Counted from the first letter of the stretch, positions 1-9,743 are shown. The stretch is DNA of 64,000 nt from JBCBKU01 sp038521345 (GCA_038521345.1 JBCBKU010000011.1:1-64000); one strand, 5' to 3'. The notes: generated from the letters alone by a model not told the origin. Translations and numbers: made by a program.

Positions 1-3000
1 CGGGTTGACCCGCGCGACGACGCTACCGCCTTCTAGGGTGAGCTCGCGTAGCCCGTATTCTTCGCGCCAGCCCGCCAGTTTCGCCTCGAGAACATCGGTG
101 GCGACGCCGTCCGCAAGCATACGGTTGATCCGCGGCGGCAATTGCGCCTCCGCCCGCGCCAGGCGTTCCTCGGGCTCAAGTTCATTCGGATCAATGCCGT
201 CTCCCTCCTCTTCTTCCTCCTCGTCCTGTCCGCCGCCAAAGAGGCCCCCGATCTGGCGGGCCAGTGCCAGGCCTTGTTCTATGATCCAGTCGATCGCCGT
301 GTTCACGGGTCTTTGCACTGCCTCGATGAAGTTCCGGATCGTGTCGGAAATCCCGCCGAGACCCAGAAGCGAGGCGAGGAACGAGATCACCACCGGCAGG
401 ATCCGGTTGAGCGCGCCCTCCACTGCCGTTGCCATGGCTGCAATGTTTCCGGCCACGATCACGCCGAGCGTGTTGATGATCGTGTTCACCGCCGTGATGA
501 TCTGCTGGCCACGTTCGATGAAGAAGACCACGATGTCGTAGATCATCATGCAAGCCTTCACGAAGGCGCCGGCGGGGTTCAGAAGCCCGAGGATCCATTT
601 GATCCCTGCCTCGATGATCTGGGTAATCACCCAGCTTCGGATCTCGGCAATGATCACGTCCTTGATGTTTCCGATTTTCTCGAGAAGCATTTCCCAGAGC
701 GCCCCGGGACCTTCGGTAAAGAGGATCCGCAATATCTCTACCGCGCCTTCGATGCGGGCCACGGTCTCTTCCCCAAGGATCCTGACCGCGCGCGCACGCA
801 CGTTTTCCTTCGTCAGGCCAAGCACCTGAAGGACGATGCTGAGAAATCCCTGAAGGTCGAACTTGTCGGGCAGCGTCAGCCCCGCCCCTTCGAGCGCCCC
901 GAAAAGCCATCCCATGAGCGCCTGTTTCAGGTTCTCGACGATATTGCCCATGAACCGCTCGAGACCCGCCTTGATCCCGGCGATCAGGTTGGTCAGGAAC
1001 TGGATCGGGTCGTCGATGATCGCCTCGACAACGGCGGCGGCCCGGGCGAGGATCCCGAGAAGCATGTTCTTGAACTGGATAATCTTTTCGACGACGCCGA
1101 CCGTCGCGTCGTAGACCCGTTCCCAAAGACTGCGGTTGGCCAGCCGGAGTTCTTCCTCGCGGGCATTCCGACGTTCGATCCCGTCGCGATAGATCGACAC
1201 CATCTGGTTGACGAGCGCGTTCCGACTTTCTTCGATCTCACCTTCGAGCGCATCGAGATCGGCAGTGATCGCGGTCGAGGCCTCGTCGGCGAACTCGCGT
1301 TCATCTTCGGGAAGCTCTTCCTTGATGTAGCGGTCGATCTCGGCGCGACCTTCCTCGACACGCAACCGCGCCCGGGCCAGTTCGCCCTCGACATAGGTCG
1401 CGACAGCCTCGATCGCGTCGTCGATGACCGACTGGAAGGCGGATCGCCCCGCCGCCAGCGCCCGTTCGAAACGTTCGTCGCCTCCCCCGGTGAAGAAATC
1501 GCCCACCCGGGTCAGAAGCCCACCCCGAACATCGTCGAAGGCCAAGTCATATTCCTTGAGCGCGACTTCGATCGCCTCTTGGAACATTTCACCGGCCTTG
1601 GTGGTCATGGCCGTCAGGATCGTCGTGACGTCGGTCCGCGTCCTCTGGCCGATCCCTTCGAGGGTCGCGGTGATCTCGGCCTTGCGGGTCGCCGTCAGAC
1701 CGGACGTGGTCGTCTGCTGGGCGGCCACGTTGCCAAGACGGGTCACCCGGTCCGTATGGAACCCGGTTAGCCCTGCATTGACCGCGCCCTGTGCCTGACC
1801 ACGCGTGGCGGACCGGTCCGCGGCCTCGGCCTCGCGCAGTTGGGCCGGACCGGCCTCATCATGGGCCTCGGCCTCGGACTTGGCGCCGAGGGCGGCGTCG
1901 AACTGCGGATCGTTCCCACGCGCCAATTGCGCGTCGGTTACGTTGTTTTCGGCCGCCAGCGCATCGGTCTCGGCCCGGTTTGCGGACATGTCTACGGCGT
2001 CGGGACGCGACGGCGGCGGCACGACCGGTCCGGCCGACACGCCGGACGGCGGTTCACCCGCCGCCTCGGGCTCAAGCGGGACATCCGGGTCGACGGTGAT
2101 CGAGGCCGGATCGGGTTGCGTCTCTTCGGAGACCGCCGCCGGCATGCCGCCCGCCGCCGTCTCGACATGGCCGCCGAGCGCGCCCTGCACTTCGGCTGCC
2201 GCATCTTCGCCGCCCTCGTCCATGAGGCGGCGTGCCTCGGTCTCGCTTTCGGGCGGAGGCATCGCCGCATCGATCGCGGCGCGCAGCTGCTGCCGGAACG
2301 TCTGGCGGTCCACATCTTCGGTCGGCGCATCCTCGGCCTGGGCGGCTCCTGCAGCACTGGCCCGCCGCCGCTGGGTGACCTCCGCCCGGTTCGAAGCGGC
2401 CATCGCCCCGCCGGTCGCCGCCGCCGCGCCCTGGTTCGTGGCAGAGCCTGCCGCCCGGGCCGACACCTGCCGGGTGGCCGGTCCGACCGCGGCTTCGGGG
2501 CTTGGCTCGGGCGGCGCCGCCTCGGGGGCCGCGGCCGCCGGTGCCGCCGCTGGATCTTCGATTTCCGGCGGCGCGACTGCGGGCACCGCTTCACCCTCGG
2601 CGAGATCCGGGGTCTCCGCTGCCTCGGCCTCGCTTGCCCCTGCAATGTCAGGGGCGGGCGGCAGTACGGCCTCCTCGCTCGGCACGGCCTCCGGACCGGC
2701 CGCGGGCCCGGGCGCTTCGGCCAACAGATCGGCCGCACCATCGGCCATCGCGCCGGTCAGAACCGCCGCGGCGGCGGCGACCGTTTCCTGCTCTGGCGCG
2801 GCGACGTCCGAAGGCGCAGCGCGCGCACCGGCCATGGGCGCCTGCCCCGGCGCTGCCTGAAGCGGTGTAACCTCTGTCAGCGTCCGCGCCGCCGGCCCGG
2901 TGCCCGGCGTCCGACGCTCTGCCCCTGCCCGCGCACCGCCCGGCCCCGTCGCCGGGTTCGGACGGCGCGGGGCGGCGCTCGGGCGCCGAATGCGGGAGGC

Positions 3001-3009
3001 GCGGGCCAT
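1..3009 (-). CDS. Large eCIS-associated protein with conserved hydrophobic helical region (3' end outside window)
   Basis: This reading frame is open from the ATG at 3009 to the window edge (at least 1003 residues, no stop reached), with an AAGGA ribosome site upstream. Residues 1-330 are Ala/Pro/Glu-rich and look disordered. Residues about 400-680 are charged and helical. Residues about 780-925 are strongly hydrophobic and helical, with the pattern VISFLASLLGLGGISD followed by an AIDWIIEQ stretch, which I recall from eCIS-associated DUF4157 proteins. An acidic EEEEEE linker near residue 930 leads into an unseen C-terminal part. I found no HExxH, so the DUF4157 core itself seems absent. As last gene of the eCIS operon it could be cargo, an effector carrier or a tape measure; the sequence does not decide which. 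Confidence 0.75.
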   Translation of the reverse strand, partial: MARASRIRRPSAAPRRPNPATGPGGARAGAERRTPGTGPAARTLTEVTPLQAAPGQAPMAGARAAPSDVAAPEQETVAAAAAVLTGAMADGAADLLAEAPGPAAGPEAVPSEEAVLPPAPDIAGASEAEAAETPDLAEGEAVPAVAPPEIEDPAAAPAAAAPEAAPPEPSPEAAVGPATRQVSARAAGSATNQGAAAATGGAMAASNRAEVTQRRRASAAGAAQAEDAPTEDVDRQTFRQQLRAAIDAAMPPPESETEARRLMDEGGEDAAAEVQGALGGHVETAAGGMPAAVSEETQPDPASITVDPDVPLEPEAAGEPPSGVSAGPVVPPPSRPDAVDMSANRAETDALAAENNVTDAQLARGNDPQFDAALGAKSEAEAHDEAGPAQLREAEAADRSATRGQAQGAVNAGLTGFHTDRVTRLGNVAAQQTTTSGLTATRKAEITATLEGIGQRTRTDVTTILTAMTTKAGEMFQEAIEVALKEYDLAFDDVRGGLLTRVGDFFTGGGDERFERALAAGRSAFQSVIDDAIEAVATYVEGELARARLRVEEGRAEIDRYIKEELPEDEREFADEASTAITADLDALEGEIEESRNALVNQMVSIYRDGIERRNAREEELRLANRSLWERVYDATVGVVEKIIQFKNMLLGILARAAAVVEAIIDDPIQFLTNLIAGIKAGLERFMGNIVENLKQALMGWLFGALEGAGLTLPDKFDLQGFLSIVLQVLGLTKENVRARAVRILGEETVARIEGAVEILRILFTEGPGALWEMLLEKIGNIKDVIIAEIRSWVITQIIEAGIKWILGLLNPAGAFVKACMMIYDIVVFFIERGQQIITAVNTIINTLGVIVAGNIAAMATAVEGALNRILPVVISFLASLLGLGGISDTIRNFIEAVQRPVNTAIDWIIEQGLALARQIGGLFGGGQDEEEEEEGDGIDPNELEPEERLARAEAQLPPRINRMLADGVATDVLEAKLAGWREEYGLRELTLEGGSVVARVNP

Positions 3010-3061
3010 GGGCCGATCCTTGTTCCGTCAGCGGGCAGCCCAGAGGCGCCCGCAGGTGTCC

Positions 3062-4204
3062 TCAGCCGGACCGTTTCGCCAGTTCCGCCTCGATGTTCGC
3101 GGCGTATCCTTCGAGAACCTCTTCGCTTTTCAGCTTGAACGCCTGCTGGAACAGCGCCGTGTTCTCGCGGATATAGGCGGGCAGATCACCAGCCCCGACA
3201 CCCGCGACTACGAAGGTCGCGGCCCGGTCCTCGGGTACGCCGGCCGCTTCGAGAAAAGTGTAGAGTTCGGAGGCAGGGACATTGCTCGGCTCGAACTCGC
3301 GACGGTCGTCCCGATCGTTCTTGTCAGCCGACCAGCGCGTCCCGCACAGGCAGTCGATTGGCTTGATCCACTTGCGCCCCTCATAGATGGGCGCCGACCA
3401 ACGCGGTTCGGCAGGCATCTTCCCGTCGTCGCCGGGCGGGAAGTTGTCAACGAGCAGCCCCGCCGCGCAGTAAGAGATGCAGCCTAGCAAGACCCAGCCT
3501 TCGCCGCAGCAATCGCAGGAATCGCAGTCCCGCAGGCAGTCGCAAACGACATCCTGCGGATTGCGCACGGGATCGCGCTGCTCCGGGACATAGGGATCTC
3601 TCGGTTGCCGGCTGCCGCCATTTCCGCCACATCCGCATCCCTTCTGGCCGTCCTCCTCGACGCGGCCGCAGATATGATCGGGCAGCTTGTCCAGCGGGAA
3701 CGCCTTCAGTTCCACGTAGTCCCGGACGCGCGTGCAGGGTTGCGGACCGCCCGGATCCGCGCAGCAATCCCCGCGCGGTGCATCCTCGACAGGGCGCCGG
3801 CGCACGGCGATGCAGACAGTGCCATCGCGGCCCTCGCAGCCGCAACGCTCGGGCGTGACATCCACAAGTACCGGTTCGCAGAGTTCGATCGGCATGCCGT
3901 AGCAATCGATGGCGGTGCCGCGCCCGACCTGAACCGCAAAGCCCGGATAAGCCTCGCGGGCATCGCTGTCGTCACAAGGATCGCAACTGACCCGCGTTCC
4001 GCAAAGATCGGGGTCCGGCGCAAAGCGGAACCCGCATGCGACCCCGCATCCATAAACGCCACGATTGACCGCCTGCATCAGCTGAACCGGATAAGTCATT
4101 GCCGCCGTCAGATCGTCGTCGGTCACGATCATGCCGTTGGTGAACCGCACCGCGGTCGACCGCATCGGGGCCGTGGCGCTCGGGGGTTGGAAGGGCTTGT
4201 TCAT
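3062..4204 (-). CDS. Cysteine-rich eCIS protein, shorter paralogue (380 aa)
   Basis: No named family is recognised. The protein has about 26 cysteines in 380 residues, many as CxC, CC or CxxC, for example around residues 53-80 and 205-245. Its N-terminal part (residues 18-60: an MIVTDDDL segment, then VNRGVYGCGVACGF) matches the layout of the upstream gene product (LLNLALHGTGVVHGF), so the two are paralogues. The C-terminal 100 residues are helical and Cys-free. Its start overlaps the stop of the upstream gene by 4 bases, so they are translationally coupled. The position after the tail protein suggests an outer baseplate or fibre component stabilised by metal or disulfides; this is inference. 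Confidence 0.75.
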   Translation of the reverse strand: MNKPFQPPSATAPMRSTAVRFTNGMIVTDDDLTAAMTYPVQLMQAVNRGVYGCGVACGFRFAPDPDLCGTRVSCDPCDDSDAREAYPGFAVQVGRGTAIDCYGMPIELCEPVLVDVTPERCGCEGRDGTVCIAVRRRPVEDAPRGDCCADPGGPQPCTRVRDYVELKAFPLDKLPDHICGRVEEDGQKGCGCGGNGGSRQPRDPYVPEQRDPVRNPQDVVCDCLRDCDSCDCCGEGWVLLGCISYCAAGLLVDNFPPGDDGKMPAEPRWSAPIYEGRKWIKPIDCLCGTRWSADKNDRDDRREFEPSNVPASELYTFLEAAGVPEDRAATFVVAGVGAGDLPAYIRENTALFQQAFKLKSEEVLEGYAANIEAELAKRSG

Positions 4205-5820
4205 GAGGTCTCTCCATTCCTTTGCGTGGCGAAACCGGCCGCAGCCGCTTTGCGCTTGGCATCGTCGTCATAGGCATCGTCTCCGGTATCCTCGCCGATC
4301 CGGATCAGGCTTACCCAATCCCCGCCGGGGCGGGACTGTCCGGTCTTGGTTCCGCAATGGTCGCGACAAGTGAGCTCGGGTGGCTGTGCATCCAGCATGC
4401 AGCCGCATTTGTCGGTGATCTTCTGGCCGCGGACCGTAATCTCGACACGGGCCAGCTGGCCGTCATTGGCACAGCGCTCGAGGCTGCGCTCGATATACCG
4501 CCACCAGCTATCCGACGGGCAAATGGCCGCGCCCCATGCGCAATGGCGGTCCTCTTCGGTCAGCAGCGGTTCGATATGAACGGGCACCCGGTGATGCTTC
4601 CAGTTGACGACCCGTTCCTTGCCATACTCGCGGTCATACTCGTTCTCGCGGATATAGATCTCGAACAGGATGCTCAGGGGATGCAGCGTTTCGGCAAGCA
4701 CGGGCTTGGTAAATGCGATTGCAAACCCGTCGCTCCGGCCTTCGGTTCGGTCGCATTCACCGTCTCCCACAGCCACGCAAGCCAGCACCCGGTCGCGAAA
4801 TTCCGAGATCGGCATGCGCGTCTCCCAGGGTCCGAGCGCGTGTTTCCACCACGTGTACTTGGCGATTTTCGGCAGATCGATATCGGCGCCGTTGATCGCC
4901 TCCCAGAGGACAGGCGCGCGGTAGGCCACCGGCCGCATGTCGCAAGGGGTTGTCGATCCGCAGTCGCATGGATCTTCGTCTCGCTTTCCGTCGGGGATCT
5001 TGCCGCCGTGGGCTATCTCCTCGGCGGCCGGACGCGCGCCCTGTGGATATTTCGGTGGGTATTTCTGAGGTTCTTCGTCGTCATCGCAGGTCGGCTCGGG
5101 CGTTTCGCACGGACAAAAGCCAAAGCGCGGCGGGCAATGCGCGTCGTCCTTGTCGAGATCGCAGATCCCAAGGCAGACCAGCGGAATGCCTGCAGCCTTT
5201 TCGAGCCCTACCCGCCCGCAATCGCTCTGCTCAAGCGGCGGCGGCGTGACGCAGGCCAGATCAAGATCAGGCGAACGGTGCTCGGCACCGTAGGTCCCGA
5301 TCCGGTGACAGACGAAGTCGCGCCGTGGGGCGCACGTGTCCTCGGGCAGGCGTTCGGGGCAGTTTTCCGACCCCGTGCACCCGGCCGACAGGGTGAAGGC
5401 CACGCAGCGATGGACCCACGAGGCCCCGTCGTGACAGGGATCCCATACGCCCTGATCGGCTCGTTCAGCGTAGTGGACGGCAAGGGTGTAGCATCCATCG
5501 CCGTCCGGCAGCTTGCCCACGATGTCGTCCATCGCGACAGGGCCACCCGCCCAGTAAAGCGTTCGCCCCCGCGGATCGAGTGCAAGGCCGCAGCCCACGT
5601 GAATACAGCCGTCCGTCACCTTGACGCGGCCATCTTCGGTCATCGCAATGTCGAAACCGTGGACCACGCCGGTCCCATGCAAGGCAAGGTTGAGAAGACG
5701 CTCGCGCATCTCCGCATCCCGCTGTTCGGTCATCAATTGCTCGGCGCTCAGCCGGCCTCCGGGCCGGTAGACCGGCAGGCTTGACCAGCAGGTCTTCGGT
5801 CGGTCGATCGTATCGGTCAT
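4201..5820 (-). CDS. Cysteine-rich eCIS protein, longer paralogue (539 aa)
   Basis: A 539-residue protein with about 30 cysteines, spread over the whole length and clustered at residues 145-250. The N-terminus (residues 20-75) has an AEQLMTEQRD segment, the HGTGVVHGFD stretch and a DGCIHVGCGLALDPRGR stretch, which resembles a small beta-rich adaptor module shared with the next gene. No signal peptide is visible, as expected for a particle assembled in the cytoplasm. The middle (residues 240-290) is Pro/Glu/Lys-rich and low in complexity. It sits 21 bases after the tail protein I gene and overlaps the following paralogue by 4 bases. Function unknown; a baseplate periphery or receptor-binding role is inferred from position only. 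Confidence 0.75.
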   Translation of the reverse strand: MTDTIDRPKTCWSSLPVYRPGGRLSAEQLMTEQRDAEMRERLLNLALHGTGVVHGFDIAMTEDGRVKVTDGCIHVGCGLALDPRGRTLYWAGGPVAMDDIVGKLPDGDGCYTLAVHYAERADQGVWDPCHDGASWVHRCVAFTLSAGCTGSENCPERLPEDTCAPRRDFVCHRIGTYGAEHRSPDLDLACVTPPPLEQSDCGRVGLEKAAGIPLVCLGICDLDKDDAHCPPRFGFCPCETPEPTCDDDEEPQKYPPKYPQGARPAAEEIAHGGKIPDGKRDEDPCDCGSTTPCDMRPVAYRAPVLWEAINGADIDLPKIAKYTWWKHALGPWETRMPISEFRDRVLACVAVGDGECDRTEGRSDGFAIAFTKPVLAETLHPLSILFEIYIRENEYDREYGKERVVNWKHHRVPVHIEPLLTEEDRHCAWGAAICPSDSWWRYIERSLERCANDGQLARVEITVRGQKITDKCGCMLDAQPPELTCRDHCGTKTGQSRPGGDWVSLIRIGEDTGDDAYDDDAKRKAAAAGFATQRNGETS

Positions 5821-5841
5821 GTCCAGTCTCCTCGTCTGCGT

Positions 5842-7932
5842 TCACTCGAGGGTGAGCGTTCCATCCAGTGTTGCCTCTCCCAGCACCACGTCCTGCTCGG
5901 GATCTGCCCGGGTCCCTGCTCCGGGCAGCGCCCAGTCGCCCAAGGCCCGCCCGCCTCCGGAATCCAGCATCAGATCTCCAAGGGGCGGAGCCGCGCCCAG
6001 AGACGGGGACGGGTCATGGGCCCCAAAAGCGAAGTGGAGCCGCGCGTGGGCCGGCGCAAAACTCCGTGCGATCGCATCGGCGAAGGGCCCGATCCGGTCT
6101 GCGCCGCCGGGCACCCGCACGACCACATCCGACGAACACGGGCCCGAACCGGCCTCGGTGCAGCCGCGCCCGAGCACGTGCGCCCCGAGCGCCGTGCACT
6201 TGCCCAAGGCCAACGGCACCGGAGCGGTATGCGCCGCGCGCGTGTCGCGCCCTAGCCGCGCGCCGGCCGGATCACCGGCGGCCGCGAGAAGCCAGTCATC
6301 GGGCGCGAGCCCCCCGTCTTCGATTGAAAAGCCGCCGGGCGCGAGGATCTCCATAACCCTGGTCAGGCCCGCCAGCGTTCCTCGCAGCCCCATGATCTCC
6401 GGCAGGTCGGCCAGAAGTGCGCGGCGCACATCAGACGGGAGGCGCGCAAGTTCACCGTGGCCCAGCCAATGCAAGAGAAACGCCGTCCAGAGATCGTCGG
6501 CCGTAGCGGGATCCGCCCGCTGTACAGCCGCACTGATCCGGTCGTCGATCTCGTCGATTGTTGCCTGGAAACCGGCCAGGGCCCGGCGCATCTGCCGTTC
6601 GGACCGTCCGCCATTGCGGTAGATTGCGGGCAATGCCTCAAGAATGGATCGGTCGGGGTAGAGAACCCGCAGCGCCCGAAGACCGGCCGGGCCGCTGCGC
6701 GCCGGCACTGTGACGGTAATCCTCAGGATCAGGAACTCAGAGGGGATCTCGCCGAGATAGTGCCGACAGGCAAGCGGGCCGCCGCCGGGCAGGCCCATAT
6801 GGCGGCTTCTTCCGTCCCATCCTGTGTCGTCCGACGCGTCGCCACCCGCACGCCAGGCCGCGAGCGCTGTATCCGCATCGGCCAGCGTCTCGAACCCCCG
6901 CGCCGAGACCGTGATCTCACCGCCTTGGGGCAGCACCGCGTCCAGATCCGCCCGCTGCCAGCCCCGTCGCTCACCCAAAGGCGAATGGAGAACCGGCGAC
7001 AACCAGACAGCCCGCGCCGGCGGTCCGGCTCCGTCCTCTTCAGCAAGCCGCCAAAGCCCCGTCTCGGTCGCGGCCACGACACCGTCCGCATCGCGTGCTA
7101 GATCGTGGATCCGACCAAGCCCGCATCCATCCTCGGGCCGCGTGCCGGGCTCGGTGGCCCGCCCGACGCGCCCCGGTCCCGCGGCCAGAAGCCGGACCCC
7201 GTCCTCCGCCACCAGAAGTACGCCGCCGTCGGGCGCGAGCGCGACCGGGCTGCCCGGCAGCGGCCGGTCTTCCTGATCGAAACGCCAGACGTCGACCGCC
7301 CCGGACAGATCCGCACGGATCAGCCGCCACGGGCCTTGGTCGGGCACATCGACCATCCAAATGGCGTCATCCAGAACGCTCCGTGCCGCCGAGACATGCC
7401 CCTCGGCAATCAGGTCTGTTGCCACGATCTCGGTTGCCCCGTCCGCGCGGATCCGGCGAAGCCGAAGGGCGCGGTCCGGCCCGATCTCGACAGCAATCGT
7501 GCCGTCACACACGTCCTGAACAGCGCTTGCGACGCGCCATCCTGACGCCCGAAAGCTACCCAGCCGCGCGCCCGTTTCCGTATCAAGGCGCACGAGATCC
7601 CCGCCGCCCGCGACCCAGTCGGTGCGTTGCCCGCGCAGGAAAAGGTTGGCATCGGACGCCAGACCCCACGCAATCGTCCCGAGCCGTAGAACCACGGCGC
7701 CATCCCCGGTCCAGATCGTTCCATCCGGGCGCAGCCAGACAAGACGCTCGCCGGGATCGCGGGCCAGCCGCGCCCCGGCATCGCCCCGCCCCGATCCGGG
7801 CCAGCGCGTAGCCCGGTAGGTGCGCGGCAAACTGAGACCGGCCGTCGGGCCAACGGAAAACCCCTGTGCGACCCCGGCGCCCCATTGGTCGGGGGTCTCG
7901 AACCGATAAAGCCGGTCAAGAGGATGGGTCAT
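5842..7932 (-). CDS. eCIS tail protein, phage tail protein I-like with N-terminal propeller-like region (696 aa)
   Basis: Residues about 410-560 carry the phage tail protein I-like signature: an LRVLYPDRSILEALPAIYR stretch, then a helical segment with DEIDDRI, and an LRGTLAGL segment. This family closes the baseplate in P2-like tails and eCIS particles. The first ~400 residues instead contain repeated short beta motifs (VWLRPDGTIW, LARDADGVVAATETGLWRL) typical of beta-propeller blades. The C-terminal 150 residues are Gly/Ala/Asp-rich. The start overlaps the stop of the upstream baseplate J gene by 4 bases (ATGA). It is therefore probably a baseplate-to-fibre connector with an added sugar- or surface-facing domain. 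The tail I assignment is fairly firm, the propeller is an inference from sequence rhythm. Confidence 0.8.
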   Translation of the reverse strand: MTHPLDRLYRFETPDQWGAGVAQGFSVGPTAGLSLPRTYRATRWPGSGRGDAGARLARDPGERLVWLRPDGTIWTGDGAVVLRLGTIAWGLASDANLFLRGQRTDWVAGGGDLVRLDTETGARLGSFRASGWRVASAVQDVCDGTIAVEIGPDRALRLRRIRADGATEIVATDLIAEGHVSAARSVLDDAIWMVDVPDQGPWRLIRADLSGAVDVWRFDQEDRPLPGSPVALAPDGGVLLVAEDGVRLLAAGPGRVGRATEPGTRPEDGCGLGRIHDLARDADGVVAATETGLWRLAEEDGAGPPARAVWLSPVLHSPLGERRGWQRADLDAVLPQGGEITVSARGFETLADADTALAAWRAGGDASDDTGWDGRSRHMGLPGGGPLACRHYLGEIPSEFLILRITVTVPARSGPAGLRALRVLYPDRSILEALPAIYRNGGRSERQMRRALAGFQATIDEIDDRISAAVQRADPATADDLWTAFLLHWLGHGELARLPSDVRRALLADLPEIMGLRGTLAGLTRVMEILAPGGFSIEDGGLAPDDWLLAAAGDPAGARLGRDTRAAHTAPVPLALGKCTALGAHVLGRGCTEAGSGPCSSDVVVRVPGGADRIGPFADAIARSFAPAHARLHFAFGAHDPSPSLGAAPPLGDLMLDSGGGRALGDWALPGAGTRADPEQDVVLGEATLDGTLTLE

Positions 7933-9743
7933 GGCAGTGCCTCCGGCAGAAGCACCACCGAAACGTTGCGCGCCAAGGGAAACTCTCGGTCTCCCAGCGG
8001 AATCAACCCGCCGGGCGTGGCGCGCCCGTCCACAGGGACAAGGGTGCAGTCGACCATGCGGATGACATCCGGCAGATCCGCTGCCAGCGCCCGGACGTCC
8101 CCCGTCGAGACCGGGCGACCCGGCGCCCAGGGCGTGGCTCTTTCACCGCGCGGAATGTCCCACAGGCGTGCGGTGATCCGCGCGGCAAGCGCGCGTCTCA
8201 GCCGGTCCATGTCCGCATCCGGGCGTACGGCGAACGTTACCGATACATCCAGATCAACATACATTGGCGCCACGACATAGATGCGCTCGCCAAGAAGCCG
8301 CGCAGGATCCAGCGCCGCCGCCAGCTCGGCCATGAGCCCGGCGCGTGGCGGGCCCGGACGGGCCGTCGCCGTTCGCGCGGGAATGGCCAGAACCGTACGG
8401 CTGCCGCCCGCCATGCGACCCGGTCGCCGGCCGGACATGACCTCAAGACGCGCGAGGCCCAAACCGGCGTCCGCCGCACGGTGAGCCAACGCATCTGCGT
8501 CCAGAACACCGGCCCGCACGGCGGCCACCGCACGGGCCCGCACAATCAGTGACGCAAGTGTGTCGGCGTCCCGACCACCGCGCCCGGGACCGAGGTTTTC
8601 GCCCCAGGCCATCCCGAGCACGCGCCAATGCAAGCCGGGTGCTACGTTGCCCCCTGCACCTTCCGTCCGGATCAACGGGCGGTGCCTGACCGCTTCACCG
8701 GCCGCCAGAACCCGTCCGTTCACCCCGTTGCCGAATACGAGCCCCTGATCGTCCACCCGGACGTGGGCATCGCCCGGCCCCGATTGATCGAACTCCTCGA
8801 CTTTGGTCCACGTTACGATCCCACCCGGACCTGCACTTTCCAGAACAAGGGGTGTCTCGGCGTCGATCGTGATCAGCGGGAAGTCCACCCGATGATCCGG
8901 CAGGCCGGTGCCTTCCGTCACGGCCTCTTCAATGTCCCACCAGCCTTCGCGCGCGGACAGAACGTTCAGGCCAAGCCGGCCAAGAGTCACATCGCCGGGA
9001 CGCTGGCCGCGATCGAGCCGAAGCCGCCATGTCCGGCCTGCACCGGGCCAAATCCGAAGGACCCCCGTTCGGGTCAGGCCTGCGGTCCCGTCTTCGACGC
9101 GAAGGGGCGCCCAGAGACCACCGGGGCGCGCCTCTTCCACCTCGACCGGATCCCACGCGGCCCCACGCGGCGCGGCGTCGACCACGACGCCCAATGTGAT
9201 GGGCCCTTCACCCGCGCCGGGGTCGGCATCGAACTGGATCTCAAGGGACGACGGGCCGCCTCCGGCCGCAGGGGCAAGTCCGAGTGGGCTGCGCCCCTCG
9301 ATCAGCCCAAGCCCCAGTTCGGTCCGCCCGTCCGGCGCGACCAACGTCAACCCGTCAATTCGGCGTGGCACCAGCCGGATATCGGCGTCAAGCATGAACC
9401 GGCCATCCGGCGCATCGTCGGTCCGGATCTCTGTCCCGGCAGACAGTTCGGTTTCGGCGCCCACGGCCCCCGCAAAGGGCCAGATTTCGAACCGCGCGCC
9501 ACACGCCGCTTCGGGGACAATCCCCAAGAGGCGGGTGAATGCTCGCCGAAGGCCGGGGCCGACAAAGCCGATGCGGTAGACCTGCTGATCGACCAGATGG
9601 GCCATCAGCTCAAGGATCGTGATCCCGGGATCATGAAGGTTGTGATCCGTCCAGTGCGGCGCGAATTCCGGGATCAGCCCGCGCGCCTCCTCAACCATCT
9701 CATCGAACGCGATGTCATCGAGTTCGGGGACGATGCCGGTCAT
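7929..9743 (-). CDS. eCIS baseplate J family protein (604 aa)
   Basis: The N-terminal stretch MTGIVPELDDIAFDEMVEEARGLIPEFAP.. with TDHNLHDPGITILELMA is characteristic of baseplate J-like wedge proteins of eCIS (Afp11/Afp12, P2 gpJ family). The C-terminal third contains the usual J domain elements, including GLARLEVMSGRRPG and a YVDLDVSVTFAVRPD strand, and a final IRMVDCTLVPVDG segment. The chosen ATG at 9743 overlaps the stop of the preceding 1807-residue J protein by 4 bases; a longer reading frame exists upstream but lies inside that gene. It would form the wedge ring around the spike together with its larger neighbour. Confidence in the family is high. Confidence 0.87.
   Translation of the reverse strand: MTGIVPELDDIAFDEMVEEARGLIPEFAPHWTDHNLHDPGITILELMAHLVDQQVYRIGFVGPGLRRAFTRLLGIVPEAACGARFEIWPFAGAVGAETELSAGTEIRTDDAPDGRFMLDADIRLVPRRIDGLTLVAPDGRTELGLGLIEGRSPLGLAPAAGGGPSSLEIQFDADPGAGEGPITLGVVVDAAPRGAAWDPVEVEEARPGGLWAPLRVEDGTAGLTRTGVLRIWPGAGRTWRLRLDRGQRPGDVTLGRLGLNVLSAREGWWDIEEAVTEGTGLPDHRVDFPLITIDAETPLVLESAGPGGIVTWTKVEEFDQSGPGDAHVRVDDQGLVFGNGVNGRVLAAGEAVRHRPLIRTEGAGGNVAPGLHWRVLGMAWGENLGPGRGGRDADTLASLIVRARAVAAVRAGVLDADALAHRAADAGLGLARLEVMSGRRPGRMAGGSRTVLAIPARTATARPGPPRAGLMAELAAALDPARLLGERIYVVAPMYVDLDVSVTFAVRPDADMDRLRRALAARITARLWDIPRGERATPWAPGRPVSTGDVRALAADLPDVIRMVDCTLVPVDGRATPGGLIPLGDREFPLARNVSVVLLPEALP

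Noticed and set aside
142..1770. Long plus-strand open frame (542 codons) opposite the first eCIS gene
   Set aside because: It is a mirror frame of high-GC coding sequence; the minus frame has hydrophobic helices and family motifs, the plus frame has none.
1..3009. DUF4157 metallopeptidase-like core in the large eCIS protein
   Set aside because: I looked for HExxH in the visible frame and found none; only the C-terminal hydrophobic region resembles DUF4157 proteins.
3605..5784. Plus-strand frames opposite the Cys-rich genes
   Set aside because: The minus strand has coupled starts, ordered Cys patterns and paralogy; the plus frames show none.
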